Below, one piece after another: positions 46,101 through 55,567 of a stretch of DNA of 64,000 nucleotides (position 1 is the stretch's first letter; each line of letters begins with the position of its first letter). Source of the DNA: Meandrina meandrites (Eukaryota > Cnidaria > Anthozoa > Scleractinia > Meandrinidae); the NCBI GenBank assembly GCA_963693305.1, contig OY855904.1:10970996-11034995 (forward strand). Direction: 5' to 3'. The notes under the pieces are model-generated. The model was not told the origin of the DNA. It saw nothing but the letters and a program-made list of their open reading frames with translations, and did no database searches. The position numbers were made by a program, and so were the translations under genes.

Positions 46101-47496
46101 ACTATTCGCTTAGCGAGAAACTGTTCGAGACCGCGCTTACTCCAAAGCTTGCTGTAAGGAAGCTGTTCGCACCTAAATGATTTTCCCGTGTCAATAAACG
46201 TAACCTGATTGGTTAATATTTATCAGATGACGAACTGAGAACCAATCAGCTGTAGGGCCGTTAATGGATTCAAACTATATCAGACCTTTTCAAACTAGAT
46301 AAATGTCACTACAGACTCAGAAATTCTGGAGATTTCATGTCTAATTAGACCAGCTGGAAGTTTCTCTTGTCTTTTTAAGAAGAAAAAGCCACAGTCTTTT
46401 CTGTCCTTCACTCATGTCTACTCACTCCCCATTTCTGCATGCTCACACTAAAAGGGACATACATGTAGTTTAGGTAGTATCGAAAATGTGCTCCTTTGTT
46501 GTTAGACTCCTCAGTAGAGGGTCGTACAGGGGGGGTCTCTGGCACGATTCACAGACGAAAAAAATAACGAATCACGGATCACGGATATTGAAATTTCATT
46601 TCCCCGAATCACGAAAATAAGTACTCTTTTATCCTGTTCTTACACTACAAATAGTGTTTGAAGAAATAAAAATTGATTAAGAAATTACGAAAATAAGAAA
46701 GAAACATACACTTTTATCCTGTTCTTACTCTACAAAGAGTGTTTGACGTTACGATAATTATACGGAGGTCACATTTGAGGTCTCGCGTCTCAAAATCACG
46801 CAAAATAAAGTCAATAAAGTGGTGAAATCACGAATATCGGCTATTAATTCAAGCTCTTCACGTGTCACGCAAAACCTTCCGGTCACGGGTCACGAAGAAT
46901 AAATTTATTAAATTCACGTTTCACGGAAACTAAAATTAGAGAGGTTAAGCATGACGTTTACGGCAAACGGCAAAAATAATTCTGATTTTGCTCACTTTTT
47001 CTTTAGCACTTAAATAAAACCAGTCGAAAAATAGGAAAAAAATCCCTTAATCACAGTAAATGCAAACAATTTCCCTAAACTGTACAAACGGCTAAAATCA
47101 GACACCAAAAGTTCGATTTCTGCCGTTTGCCGTTTGCCGTAAACGTCATGCTTAACCTCTCTATTAGCTAATCACGCGTCACGAGAATACCCCTGTACCA
47201 CCCTCTCAGTAACATTTTTTCACTATTTTGTAATAAACAGCCAATAATCTTTAAAAGAAATTTAACCGTAAATGCAGAAATACGCCTTGGTTATTTTTTC
47301 AGAAACCTTTATTGAAACTGTTTAACATTTGTAGCCTAAAATATTTACTATCACTCAAAATTTATTTTAATATGTTAACTTTCCAGCTATAAAAAGAAGC
47401 ACCACCTATTCCTTTGAGTTGACAGAGGAGCAAAAGCTGAGGAAGGCAAGAGGAAGAAGCAATCATTTCCAACCCATGCCGGCCATTTTTGAATAA
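37192..47496 (+). CDS. Alpha-kinase family protein, four exons, 285 aa
   Basis: Atypical Ser/Thr protein kinase of the eEF2K/MHCK/TRPM7 fold. Exons 37192-37589, 42331-42484, 45568-45763 and 47387-47496 splice in phase (858 nt with stop). Visible motifs: probable ATP-binding lysine in CVTKVFKSHY, VAIEPYLSGSYQKFNSNGG, the HKFMVCDLQGV segment across exons 2/3, YKLTDPVVHS, and the structural zinc motif HHCNFICEQM. The protein is little more than the kinase domain. It begins MGNTTSH, a good N-myristoylation signal, so membrane attachment is likely. Substrate unknown. AATAAA follows at 47635. The intron sizes are swollen by transposons. Confidence 0.85.
38159..38360. mobile_element. Foldback element with CAGCCCGGT ends
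   Basis: CAGCCCGGTGACCGGGACGAAA (read in part, 38159-38180) is answered by an inverted copy ending at 38360 (TCGTCCCGGTAACAGGGCTG). Related CGGTAACCGGGCTGG blocks occur just upstream at 38098-38135 and a single end (TTCATATGGGAAAA) at 41642. No coding capacity. Confidence 0.65.
38362..39330 (+). mobile_element. Left arm of inverted duplication with integrase-like gene
   Basis: An A-rich half (38362-38700) and an ORF (ATG at 38785) encode a DDE integrase-like protein known widely in anthozoan and fish genomes: a helical N-terminus, then GPNWVHSVDGHNKLMGF with the first aspartate. The copy jumps from SRKLLW at 39306 straight to sequence encoding PTETVIYGPSTANQ in another frame, so roughly 190 bases with the second catalytic aspartate are deleted. 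It is a relic. Confidence 0.7.
39680..40423 (-). pseudogene. Integrase-like protein, second copy, inverted
   Basis: This 247-residue frame is almost the same as the left copy for the first 170 residues. It also keeps the region deleted there (RLIGRWYLEYLYESKV, then RMDRGTETGIMATMHAF with the second aspartate). It breaks off after PTETI, before the last catalytic glutamate, into unrelated sequence. The two copies therefore have complementary losses. The superfamily is not certain; the core resembles retroviral-type integrases. Confidence 0.68.
39716..41634 (-). mobile_element. Right arm of the inverted duplication
   Basis: Mirror image of 38362-39330, including the AT-rich half and the outer boundary at AGTATGGTGG. 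It is interrupted at 40547-41328 by another element that the left arm lacks. The spacer (39331-39715) has no clear content; GTTCTAA is repeated near 39449-39476. Confidence 0.75.
40547..41328. mobile_element. 782-bp TA-flanked element with CCGTAAAAACTCG ends
   Basis: The ends CCGTAAAAACTCGTGTATAA and its reverse complement (TTATACACGAGTTTTTACGG) are exact over at least 24 bases. TA flanks both sides (40545-40546, 41329-41330), and the left arm of the inverted duplication shows the empty site with one TA near 38663. Both ends have internal repeats of TAGATAAGCCGCACCCA. No transposase; a Tc1/mariner-type non-autonomous element fits. Confidence 0.85.
41793..42165. mobile_element. TTAAAGGG-family MITE, copy 2
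   Basis: Ends TATAGGGGCACTGTCACGG and GTGACAGTGTCCTTTAA match the ends of the 24143 copy as inverted repeats. It sits in alpha-kinase intron 1, about 165 bases before exon 2. Confidence 0.75.
43680..43712. repeat. Poly-C/poly-A tract in alpha-kinase intron 2
   Basis: A C-rich run is followed by about 13 A. The surrounding intron (42485-44220) holds no other feature I can support. Confidence 0.6.
44222..45294. mobile_element. Element with AGCGCTCGCC ends, host of a nested MITE
   Basis: AGCGCTCGCC at 44222 and GGCGAGCGCT at 45285-45294 are inverted; further CACTCGCCC motifs lie inside both ends. The element is split by the insertion at 44488-45138. Confidence 0.6.
44488..45138. mobile_element. 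651-bp MITE with TTAAGGACGTTCGCGC ends
   Basis: The 16-base ends TTAAGGACGTTCGCGC and GCGCGAACGTCCTTAA are perfect inverted repeats, consistent with a TTAA or TA target. No coding capacity. Confidence 0.82.
46517..47205. mobile_element. Element with GAGGGTCGTACAGGGG ends and TCACG repeats
   Basis: The ends GAGGGTCGTACAGGGG and CCCCTGTACCACCCTC are near-perfect inverted repeats. The interior has many TCACG words (AATCACGGATCACGGAT, GGTCACGGGTCACGAAG) at short spacing. It contains a second element at 46939-47161. It lies in alpha-kinase intron 3, about 180 bases before the last exon. Confidence 0.75.
46939..47161. mobile_element. 223-bp nested MITE, TA-flanked
   Basis: GAGAGGTTAAGCATGACG and the inverted copy at the other end extend through TTTACGGCAAACGGCA, a stem of over 30 bases. 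TA lies on both sides (46937-46938 and 47162-47163). Confidence 0.8.
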
Positions 47497-47634
47497 GTCA
47501 TAGCAGGCCAGATCTGTGTGTTTTACAAAAAAGTAGTCTGTAACTTGACACAGTTTATTGCAGCAATACGATGTTATTTTTTAGGTGACGAAATCAGCAT
47601 TTACTTTTTCCATAGCTGTAGTGTTTGTAATTGC

Positions 47635-47640
47635 AATAAA
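47635..47640 (+). promoter_or_regulatory. Alpha-kinase polyadenylation signal
   Basis: Canonical AATAAA, about 140 bases after the stop codon. Confidence 0.6.
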
Positions 47641-47748
47641 TCGGCACGAAGTCAAGACTCACAATAACAGAATCGCCATGTTTACTCTCCTCTACAGAGA
47701 CCCAGGATGTGCAATACACTGTTGTTAATGTGGTCACCCTGTTACTCC

Positions 47749-48069
47749 TGTTAATACGGCCAACGGCCACGTTCCGAAACCCACAATCCTTAATAATTTT
47801 ACCCTGTTAATACGGCCACTCAAACCAAATTCGCATTCATAATTGAACAAACAAAACAAATTCAGAACAAATCTGTTAAAGTCTCGGTCTCAGATTTTGA
47901 AACAAGGGTCTCGGAGAGTCTCGGATTTTGCCATTCGCTACCCCTCCTGTTAATACGGCCAACGGCCACATTCTGAAATCCCACAATCCTTTATAAATTT
48001 ACCCTCTTAATTAATACGGCCACTCAAACCAAATACGCATTCATAATTGAACAAACAAAACAAATTCAG
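47749..48069. repeat. Local direct duplication, two units of about 120 bp
   Basis: CTGTTAATACGGCCAACGGCC starts units at about 47750 and 47947; both run through CACTCAAACCAAAT and AACAAACAAAACAAATTCAG. The unit itself contains the AATACGGCCA word twice. The second copy has a small insertion. Confidence 0.8.
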
Positions 48070-48727
48070 TACTTGAGAAACAATATTGAACGATACTCGT
48101 TTTTTAAAAGAGTGTGTATAACCGAGTCTGTTCTCGTTTCGTGTTTAAATCCAATTATGTTTATCTTTCCATGCTTAAAGTGGCAGTTTAACCAAGACTT
48201 AGTGCTACTTATCCACTATTATTTACTATAACTACCCACTAATAGTTGCCTAGCCTTGGTAAAACGCACTGTCCTGATCACAAGAGTTGTTTACAGTGCG
48301 GACACTCTAACCATGAACGCTATGGCCTTTTTTACGACTGTTTTTGCGTATGCAAAACGGGAGTTACGGATTGAGGGGCGATTTGAAGCCATCCTTCCTT
48401 CACTCCTTCACTCGGTCAGATGTAAACAAAAGGCCGTTGACAGATGGTTGGCAGACCTACATGTAACGCCACTCTCAGTTTGACGTTGCGGTTTATTAAG
48501 ACCGATGACAGACCACTGTACTTTACGCGCTGATGGTTTTGTTTTGATGGGTATGTGATGATAATTTGAAAATCGATTGTGAACATATTTTATTTTTATT
48601 TTACTTTAAATCAGGTGTATGTTGTTTCTGCCCTATAGAAAAATTAACAGAATTTTCTTAAGTTTGCATGTGACGGTGAAAGCGAAATTGAAAGCGAAGT
48701 TTGTGTAATCGCTAGCTGACAGAAGAT

Positions 48728-49077
48728 TATCAGTGTCACGCGACAAAGGTCAACCTAGCCGATTTCAAAATAAATTTTATTCGACGCTTAATCTTCACAG
48801 CAATCAAAGAATGCAAGATGAAACCTCTTATGCTCATGGCACTATCAAAACACATTCCGGAAATTTAACGTTAATCGTAAACGCTGTACAGAGAAAAGAG
48901 TGTACAGACGCTAGCACGAAAACACACAAAGTTGAATTTGTCTGCTTGGAGCTTGCTTCTTTTACTCCCAATGCAAAACAAAATGAAAAACAACGTAAAT
49001 CCGTATAGATCTTTACAAGTGATGCACGTTCGGCTTCGACGATTTAATTCGTCACTTGTTAAATAGAAGCGACAAGA
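48728..49077. repeat. 340-bp direct repeat, copy 1
   Basis: Runs from TTATCAGTGTCACGCGACAA to GTCACTTGTTAAATA and is repeated at 49595-49937 with about 90 percent identity by eye and a few indels. Neither copy encodes a recognisable protein. Confidence 0.85.
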
Positions 49078-49594
49078 AGGAACAATTGCATCGTGTGCTT
49101 CACAGCGACAACCTAAATCAACGCATTTCAAACACGTTTTATAGGCCTCGGAGTTAAGAAGTACCCTTGCTGAGTTTTATAACCCACAACAGATAAATGT
49201 TCATCGCATGCAAGCAAAATCATCAGCACAGGTCGCAGCGGAGAACACTCGAGTTTCAACGACGAAATAAAATCTGGAGCGAGATTTATTCCTAGCAGAA
49301 GACTACCTATCCCAAAAGCCAGAGGACCCTACCGCAAGTAAAAGAGGAACAACAGAACTCACAGTATAAGCAACCAAAATAGCGGTCGCAGAAGACAGGC
49401 AAAGTCATATTTTAAAAGCATATTAAAATAAAAGACGATGCGCGGATCGTTAAAAGTGATCATATGTTTTCAAACACGAATAGAAAAATACATAGAAGAA
49501 AACAACTTGCCCCCAAAGTTATCCAGATATACACGCAATCGAATTTCACCCAAAAGTCGTTCCACGTGCCGTTGAGTTCACCACAAAAATCAGA

Positions 49595-49937
49595 ATTATC
49601 AGTGTCACGCGACAAAGGTTTACGCAGCCGATTTCAAAATAAATTTTATGCGACGTTAATCTTCACAGCAATCAAAGAATGCAAGATCATGCTCATGGCA
49701 CTATCAAAACACATTCCGGAAATTGAACGTCAATCGTACACGCTGTACAGGAAAAAGAGTGTACACATGCTAGCACGAAAACACGCAAACTTGAATTTGT
49801 CTGCTTGGAGCTTGCTTCTTTTACAACCAATGCAAAACAAAATGAAAAACAACGTAAATCCGTATAGATCTTTACAAGTGATGCACGTTCGACTTTGACG
49901 ATTTAATTCGTCACTTGTTAAATAAAAGCGAGAAGAA
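49595..49937. repeat. 340-bp direct repeat, copy 2
   Basis: Same orientation as 48728-49077, separated from it by about 520 bases of unique sequence. Confidence 0.85.
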
Positions 49938-50949
49938 CTCGCACGAACACATTAAATGATGAAGTCATCGCTTAAAAAAACAGTCGTGGCCCAATAGGGC
50001 CTTTTGATTTCACTTTATTTGTACTTTATTTTCACTTACTTTGTAGTTATTTTTTACATTTTCCCAGAACTAACCAATCACATCCGTAAACCGAAGCAAT
50101 GGCACAGACGTTTTTTCTCTTGTTTTCCGCGTTTTCTATTGTCCCACGCAACGTTTGACACGCTTTTCGGTGGAAAAAAGGCGGAAAATGTCTCGGCCGT
50201 TGCAACGCCTCGCGGCTGTGATTGGCTAGTTCTAAAAAAAGTAATAAAAGAAGTGATAAAAAAGTACAAATAAAGTGAAAATAAAGCCTTGGCGTTCATG
50301 GTTCGAGTGTCCGCACGGTAAAACTGGTGTGGTTACGGGCGGGTAGGAAGGAAGTGGTCTAAAACTTGAAAACGTCGGGCCAACGTTTTCAAGTTTGACA
50401 GTGTCACGTGGAGGAAAATCACTTAAAAGCCATTGATTATGGTTTGTTCACATCTTAGAGAATGAATTTATGCCTTTTTGTTTAAAGGTTAGTTTGTTGA
50501 TCAGTGTGCACAAAAACTAAGAAGACCTCTCGTTTTATGTACGAATTTGAAGTTTCATTTTGAAAGTATTTGTATCTGCATTCCGGATTAAGAACAGTTG
50601 TTTAGAATTGCAATTGAATTGTAAAACTCTAAGACACATATGTGCCAATTCTTAGGTGTCATGTCACACGTGACCTGGACGACAGTGAAGAGCAAAGTTT
50701 TATGTTACCAATTTACAGTATAATAAAATATTGTGTAGTTACAGAAAATATCCATACTCACAACAAAGAATGGATTGGAAGATCCAGGGAAAATGGGGGT
50801 GAGACGAAGTCTTAACCAGTTTGTTGCTAAGGTAGGTTTCTAACTGTAATATAATTTTTGAAAACAAGCCCTCATAATGAAGAGTCCTTCAAGAGTTTCA
50901 AATCACGGCCATATTTGACGAGTCACGTGACCAGAATAGAATAAAACCC

Positions 50950-51329
50950 TTAAAGGGACAGTATCACCAAGATTTAGTGCTTCTTGAAAATCCAATGTAG
51001 GTGTTGCAATTAATTGAAAAGTCCACTTATAGTTGCCTAACCTTGCTAAAACGCACTGTACTGGTCACAAAGTTGTTTAAAACTGGTGAGGCTACAGACG
51101 GGAAGGAAAGAAGTGGTCTAAAATTTGAAAACGTCGGGCCGACGGTTTCAAGTTTGACATTGTTACTTAAAGGAAAATCACCAAAATAGGTTTGTTCAAA
51201 TCTAATTGGGTCAATTTTCTGCCTTTTTGACGTTTAAAGGTTCTTTTGTTGATCAGTGAGTGAACCTTTATAATTCTAGCATAGTTTACACAAAAACTTA
51301 GAAGACCTCTCGTGATACTGCCCCTTTAA
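50950..51329. mobile_element. TTAAAGGG-family MITE, copy 4, intact
   Basis: TTAAAGGGACAGTATCAC and GTGATACTGCCCCTTTAA bound 380 bases. It is the best-preserved member and serves as reference for the split copy. Confidence 0.85.
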
Positions 51330-51420
51330 ACTCAAAAGGCGTATAGATCTCAAAATTAAAATCAGCGCCAATAAAGAACGACAAAGAACGTCCACATGCT
51401 TAATGTGACGTATGGTATTT

Positions 51421-52902
51421 GTGAAATTCTAGATAAACATCGCTATGTAAGCGAACAATAATTCCTTCTTTTGGTTGGAGTCCACCGAACCTACATGAAG
51501 CAATTTATCACAAGATAAAACCTGCCTTGGCACGAGATGAAAAGCACCCTTAAAATTTGACGCAATTTGGCCCCTCGAATCGGTGGGATTTTAATACCAC
51601 TTTTGCTTTTTCCGCAAGTTGACTCTGTCATGAGCAAAACTATGATCATTGTGACCTATGCTAGTTTCAAACACAAGAATTGGCCTCATTTGATAAATCG
51701 CTGAATTTCGTTTATTTCAATCCATATTTTATACATAAAACCTTCAAAGGTACGAATTCAGTGATTGCGTGCTAGTTTTAGTGAATTATCAGTTAATTGG
51801 CTGACCTGACTAATGAGCTTTCCTCCCATCTTATTTCCTGTCATTCCGAGAGTAAAGATTTGTTAATTTTGAACCGCGAAGCCAAATGGAAAACAAGCCG
51901 AGAGGTCGTCGTAAACATTTCCTTATTGCACAAATTTCAAGTTTTAAGCATTTAAATTGTATTATAGTTAAATCTAGATCATTCCGATGTCTCTTTTTTA
52001 ATTTTTGGTAAACCCGTTTTCAAGCTTGAGAGCCTTCATCCTCAGGTGGGAAATGTAGTACCGCCTCCTTTGGCGGCCGCCATAGGCGGTGAAATCAGGA
52101 AATCTCTGCTTGCTGGATCCAAACCAAACCCACAAGTCAACCCGCAGTAAAACACAAGTCACGCTGGACGTGCTTTTGTCAGCTTGCCAGAGTTACTGTC
52201 GTTTCAAGGCAGAAGTCACTGCTGACTTGGATTTTCCCACGTCTCTTGACTGAACTCTGAGCCCGGGACTTGAGAGAAGAGTACAGCCGGACGTCATGCT
52301 CTCGATAATGGGGGGTTGTTCGGTGACACGTTATACAAGGTCACCGAAAGGAAACGTTCTAGATGTATTTATTTGAACTGACTACTGTATTCAATATTCT
52401 GCTTTCGAGTGTTTGGCTGATTGCATAATAAACTTGTATGCTTCGTTCGCCACATAAGTTTTCAATAAAAGCCAATTCCATCGTCCCATCCGTTTATATT
52501 TTTGTCTCTTCTGCAAGACACCAACGAAGATCTTGTTGACACGAAGTCAGCCCTTTGAAGTCTCCGACTGTTATCAAGCGCCAAACTGCTAGAGTCCCTC
52601 CCTTTTCCTCCCTTAAATAGTTAAGTGATATTTGTCGCCAAGAGACCAGTTCCCAATACCAAACGCTTGCCATGCAACAATCGACTGGCGAAAGTTGCAT
52701 GAAAGCGGAGGTTGAAGAAGAAGCTAGTAAAGTCTCCAATAAAATAGCAATTATTTTAATACGTTCATTTCAAATTACAGATTACTGCTTTATAAAATAA
52801 TATATTACAAAAATGATGCAAGTTACCAATAAACCATATACACAATCCACGTTCTGCTCCATCATTACTTGTAGCATAAATAATCAAATATTTCATAACC
52901 GC
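51421..52902 (+). pseudogene. Partial duplicate of DNMT1 3' end and flank
   Basis: Starts inside a damaged end of DNMT1 exon 45 (GATAAACATCGC then TATG|TAAGC instead of CAG|GTAAGC) and continues through intron 45, the last exon (52046-52150), both AATAAA signals and the 3' flank to the equivalent of 29848. The last exon copy keeps its acceptor and an open frame, with a few changes including a one-codon deletion in the tail, and stops at TAA 52148-52150. All other catalytic exons are missing, so no enzyme can be made. It lacks the three insertions present at the DNMT1 locus. Confidence 0.88.
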
Positions 52903-53437
52903 TTAACATCAACAGACCCTAAAATGACCGGTGTCGGAGACGGGGGGACACACTTACTGTGACACCGGAACTTGTCGTACCTATTAAACATAACAAATAT
53001 TTCTGCTCCACAAGTCTACATTTTCCCAGCCTTTCTACGAGTAAAATAGTTATCTCTGAATGGCTAACTACAAAACCGATGATTAGTTATAGACTAATGA
53101 AGCGGCAGCGAAAGGACTCTATAACTGAACGGATTCTCACATCCTTCACTAAAGGATGTGTCCTCTAACAGTCTGGTCCCAACAAAAAGTCAATGCACTA
53201 GTAGCAAGATCCTAGCCTTAAAAACCAGATCAGAATAGTAGGAATTTGTGCATGATAGAGCGATACGTTATTTACTCTGCTCATTTCTCTATGTGATTCA
53301 TAAAACTCCTGCAAAATATTCAAACAACTCAACAAACATGCTGGGTAAACGAGTTTAATTTCAACAACAAGGGGCAAAACCAACTTCAGTGAAAATTTCA
53401 ATTTTGTTTGCATGTTTTTGCCTTAAGTTCTTATTGG
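52903..53437. other. Intergenic stretch between duplicate and DDR gene
   Basis: I see no gene, RNA or repeat structure here. TTTATT at 53438-53443 reads AATAAA on the minus strand and is a good polyadenylation signal for the DDR gene, about 200 bases past its stop. Confidence 0.5.
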
Positions 53438-53643
53438 TTTATTTGAAGCTTAAGTTTGTGATTGGCCACAAAAATTCTTTTGCTTTGGCTTTGACGACAG
53501 TAATAACTACCGCAGTGAAGCAAAAGACATATTGGAAATGATTACTACCCATAACATCGTTACATACTGGGCTTTTGACACTCGAGTGCTGTCATGATAG
53601 CTCCTGGGATGTCCAGAAATTTCTTCTCTGAAGCGGCACAACA

Positions 53644-55567
53644 CTAAATAGTGACTTCGCTAAGTCGCACACGCTCCGCCATATTGCTGTGCAGCTCCAT
53701 GAATGAAGGTCTTTCCTCCAGTTCTTTGGCCCAGCATTGTTTCATGAGCTGGTACAAGTCATCTGGACACGTCTCCGGTTGGGGTAGGATAGCGAAGGGT
53801 GTGTCCGGCCCGTGGAACATCTTCTGCACGTTCTGTATGACCTCCTCGTCCGTGAGGTCTGAGTAAGGATACTCTTTTGCCAGGGTAAAGATCTCCCACA
53901 GGGTTACACCGTACGCCCACACGTCACTAGCAGTAGTAAAGCGGCCTACAGATAACAAACCAGATGCGAACTGTAAGCAAATTAAGACATTTCACACTTC
54001 TCACAAACTGGTGTCACAGATAAAGGACTCTCTTCTACGAACCAGATGTGTTAATTCCCACTAAATTCTATCTTGTTCGTGTTATACCAAGGTGTCTGAT
54101 TTGTTTGCCAGTGGGTGGTCAATTTTTAAAAACACTAGACATCTCGAGTTGTTGGGCAATGCCGTCAAGCAAGGGAAAATAAATTTGATTAAAACATAAC
54201 AACACAGCCCCCCCCCCCCCCCCCCCCCTTTACTCAATCATTTTCGTTTCAACAAAAAGAAAGCGGTCGGCCACTAACTCCTGTTCATAAGAAAGTCTCT
54301 AACCTTGCAAGTTAAAGTAGGTGTTTTAAATGGATAAGTGAAAATAGAACCGCGCACCGAACACTCCCCCCGGACCATTTTAAAGGCATTTTACTCCCGC
54401 AAAAAAAAGACTGTATTGCAGGTTACAAAAGAGTGGTGCTTCGACGAAGGGCGAACGCTCGAAACATTCTTTATTAACCCTAAATTAGTAATTTATTCCC
54501 AGTTTTTTTACCTTGAAGAATGCATTCAGGCGCCATCCAACGTATTGGTAAAATCACGCGTCCCTCAATGCGGTAGTAGTGTTTACAGTACAAGTTTCTT
54601 GACATTCCAAAGTCAGCGATCTTTACCGTGTAGGCGTGTCCCACCAGACAGTTACGCGTGGCAAGATCACGATGGACATAGTTCAATGAAGAAATGTACT
54701 TCATACCAGCCGCCACTTGTTTCGCCATGTAAAACAGCGCCTGCGGAGATACATACTGACCCGTATCATCAAATCCATCGCTTTCATCCAAAGACAAGCT
54801 GGGCATTAGTTCCTTCTCTTTGAGGAACTGATTCAGATCACCATTAGCCATGTACTCGACAATCATACACATGGGATCATCACGGCAAACACCTAACAGT
54901 CGGATGACATTGGAGTGCCTCAGTCCTGCCATGGCTTTCACTTCTTTGAAGAAATCATCTTTGATGTTCTTGTCGACATCTGGCTTGAGCGTTTTAATAG
55001 CAACAGTCACACGTGGGGTGTGTTTATACTCCTCGCCTAAAATGTCTCCCAATCCTTCCGCCTCTCCAATGTGCACCTCGCCGAACTGTCCGTCGCCAAT
55101 CTTCTCCATGAAGTGAAGCTTGTGACGAGGGAAGTCTTTATACGTGTCCAGCCTGGGTCTGAAGTTCAGTTCTTCATCGGGGTTACAATACAAACTAGTG
55201 CCAGACACGCCCTGATACGGCTCCGAGTACACCTCCTCGTAAATAGGATTAGGAAAAGTAGTCATTGATTTAGGAGAAATTGCATCGATAGGTTCAGCAT
55301 ACCCGCTAACAATTGTAGGCTTGGCTAACTGTGGTTCCTCCATCAAAGGGCTTTTGTCCGAGGGGGTGTCTGGCTCCGCATAGTGATTGTCAGGAAAGTC
55401 GGACGTTCCTGTGAAGTCTATTTGGGAAGCTCGTGGGGGTATTGGAGGCTTAGGAGATCCGCCCTGGCCCGGTGAAGGGGGTGATAGCAAAGGGCTGTTA
55501 GGCTCGGCGTAAACAACGTCTGGGATTTGCTGATACGGCTTGAGGGGCGGTGGTATCGGAGGCTTTA
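53644..55567 (-). CDS. DDR-like receptor: juxtamembrane region and kinase domain exons
   Basis: Exon 55567-54512 opens with two SH3-type KPPIPP blocks and four Y-[AS]-E-P motifs, then NPIYEEVY. The kinase follows: glycine loop IGDGQFGEV, VAIK lysine, HRDLATRNCLVG catalytic loop, ADFGMSRNLY, and the DDR-type activation loop YCKHYYRIEGR ahead of LPIRWMAPECI. A kinase insert holds an acidic stretch (DESDGFDDTG). Exon 53945-53644 completes it from GRFTTASDVWAYGVTLWEIF to the C-terminus SEVTI. All catalytic residues are intact. Confidence 0.93.

Larger units (their letters stand above)
48294..50318. mobile_element. 2.0-kb TA-flanked inverted-repeat element
   Basis: The ends CAGTGCGGACACTCTAACCA and its inverted counterpart (TGGTTCGAGTGTCCGCACGG) agree over about 30 bases with few mismatches. 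TA flanks both sides, and the related MITE at 50950 shows the uninterrupted target. The interior has two 340-bp direct repeats and, near the right end, an inverted pair around 50011-50275 (CACTTTATTTGTACTTTATT). No transposase frame is seen, so it is non-autonomous, probably Tc1/mariner-like. Confidence 0.78.
48175..50534. mobile_element. TTAAAGGG-family MITE, copy 3, split by a later insertion
   Basis: The left part (48175-48293) and right part (50319-50534) together follow the intact copy at 50950-51329, for example AACGCACTGTCCTGATCACA then AAAACTGGTG and GTCTAAAACTTGAAAACGTC. The right inverted end is degraded. Confidence 0.75.

Noticed and set aside
47749..49937. Spaced repeats as a CRISPR array
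   Set aside because: Units are long, few and unevenly spaced, and the genome is eukaryotic.
52046..52150. A second functional DNMT gene
   Set aside because: Only the last exon and a damaged end of exon 45 are present; no catalytic motif other than motif X.
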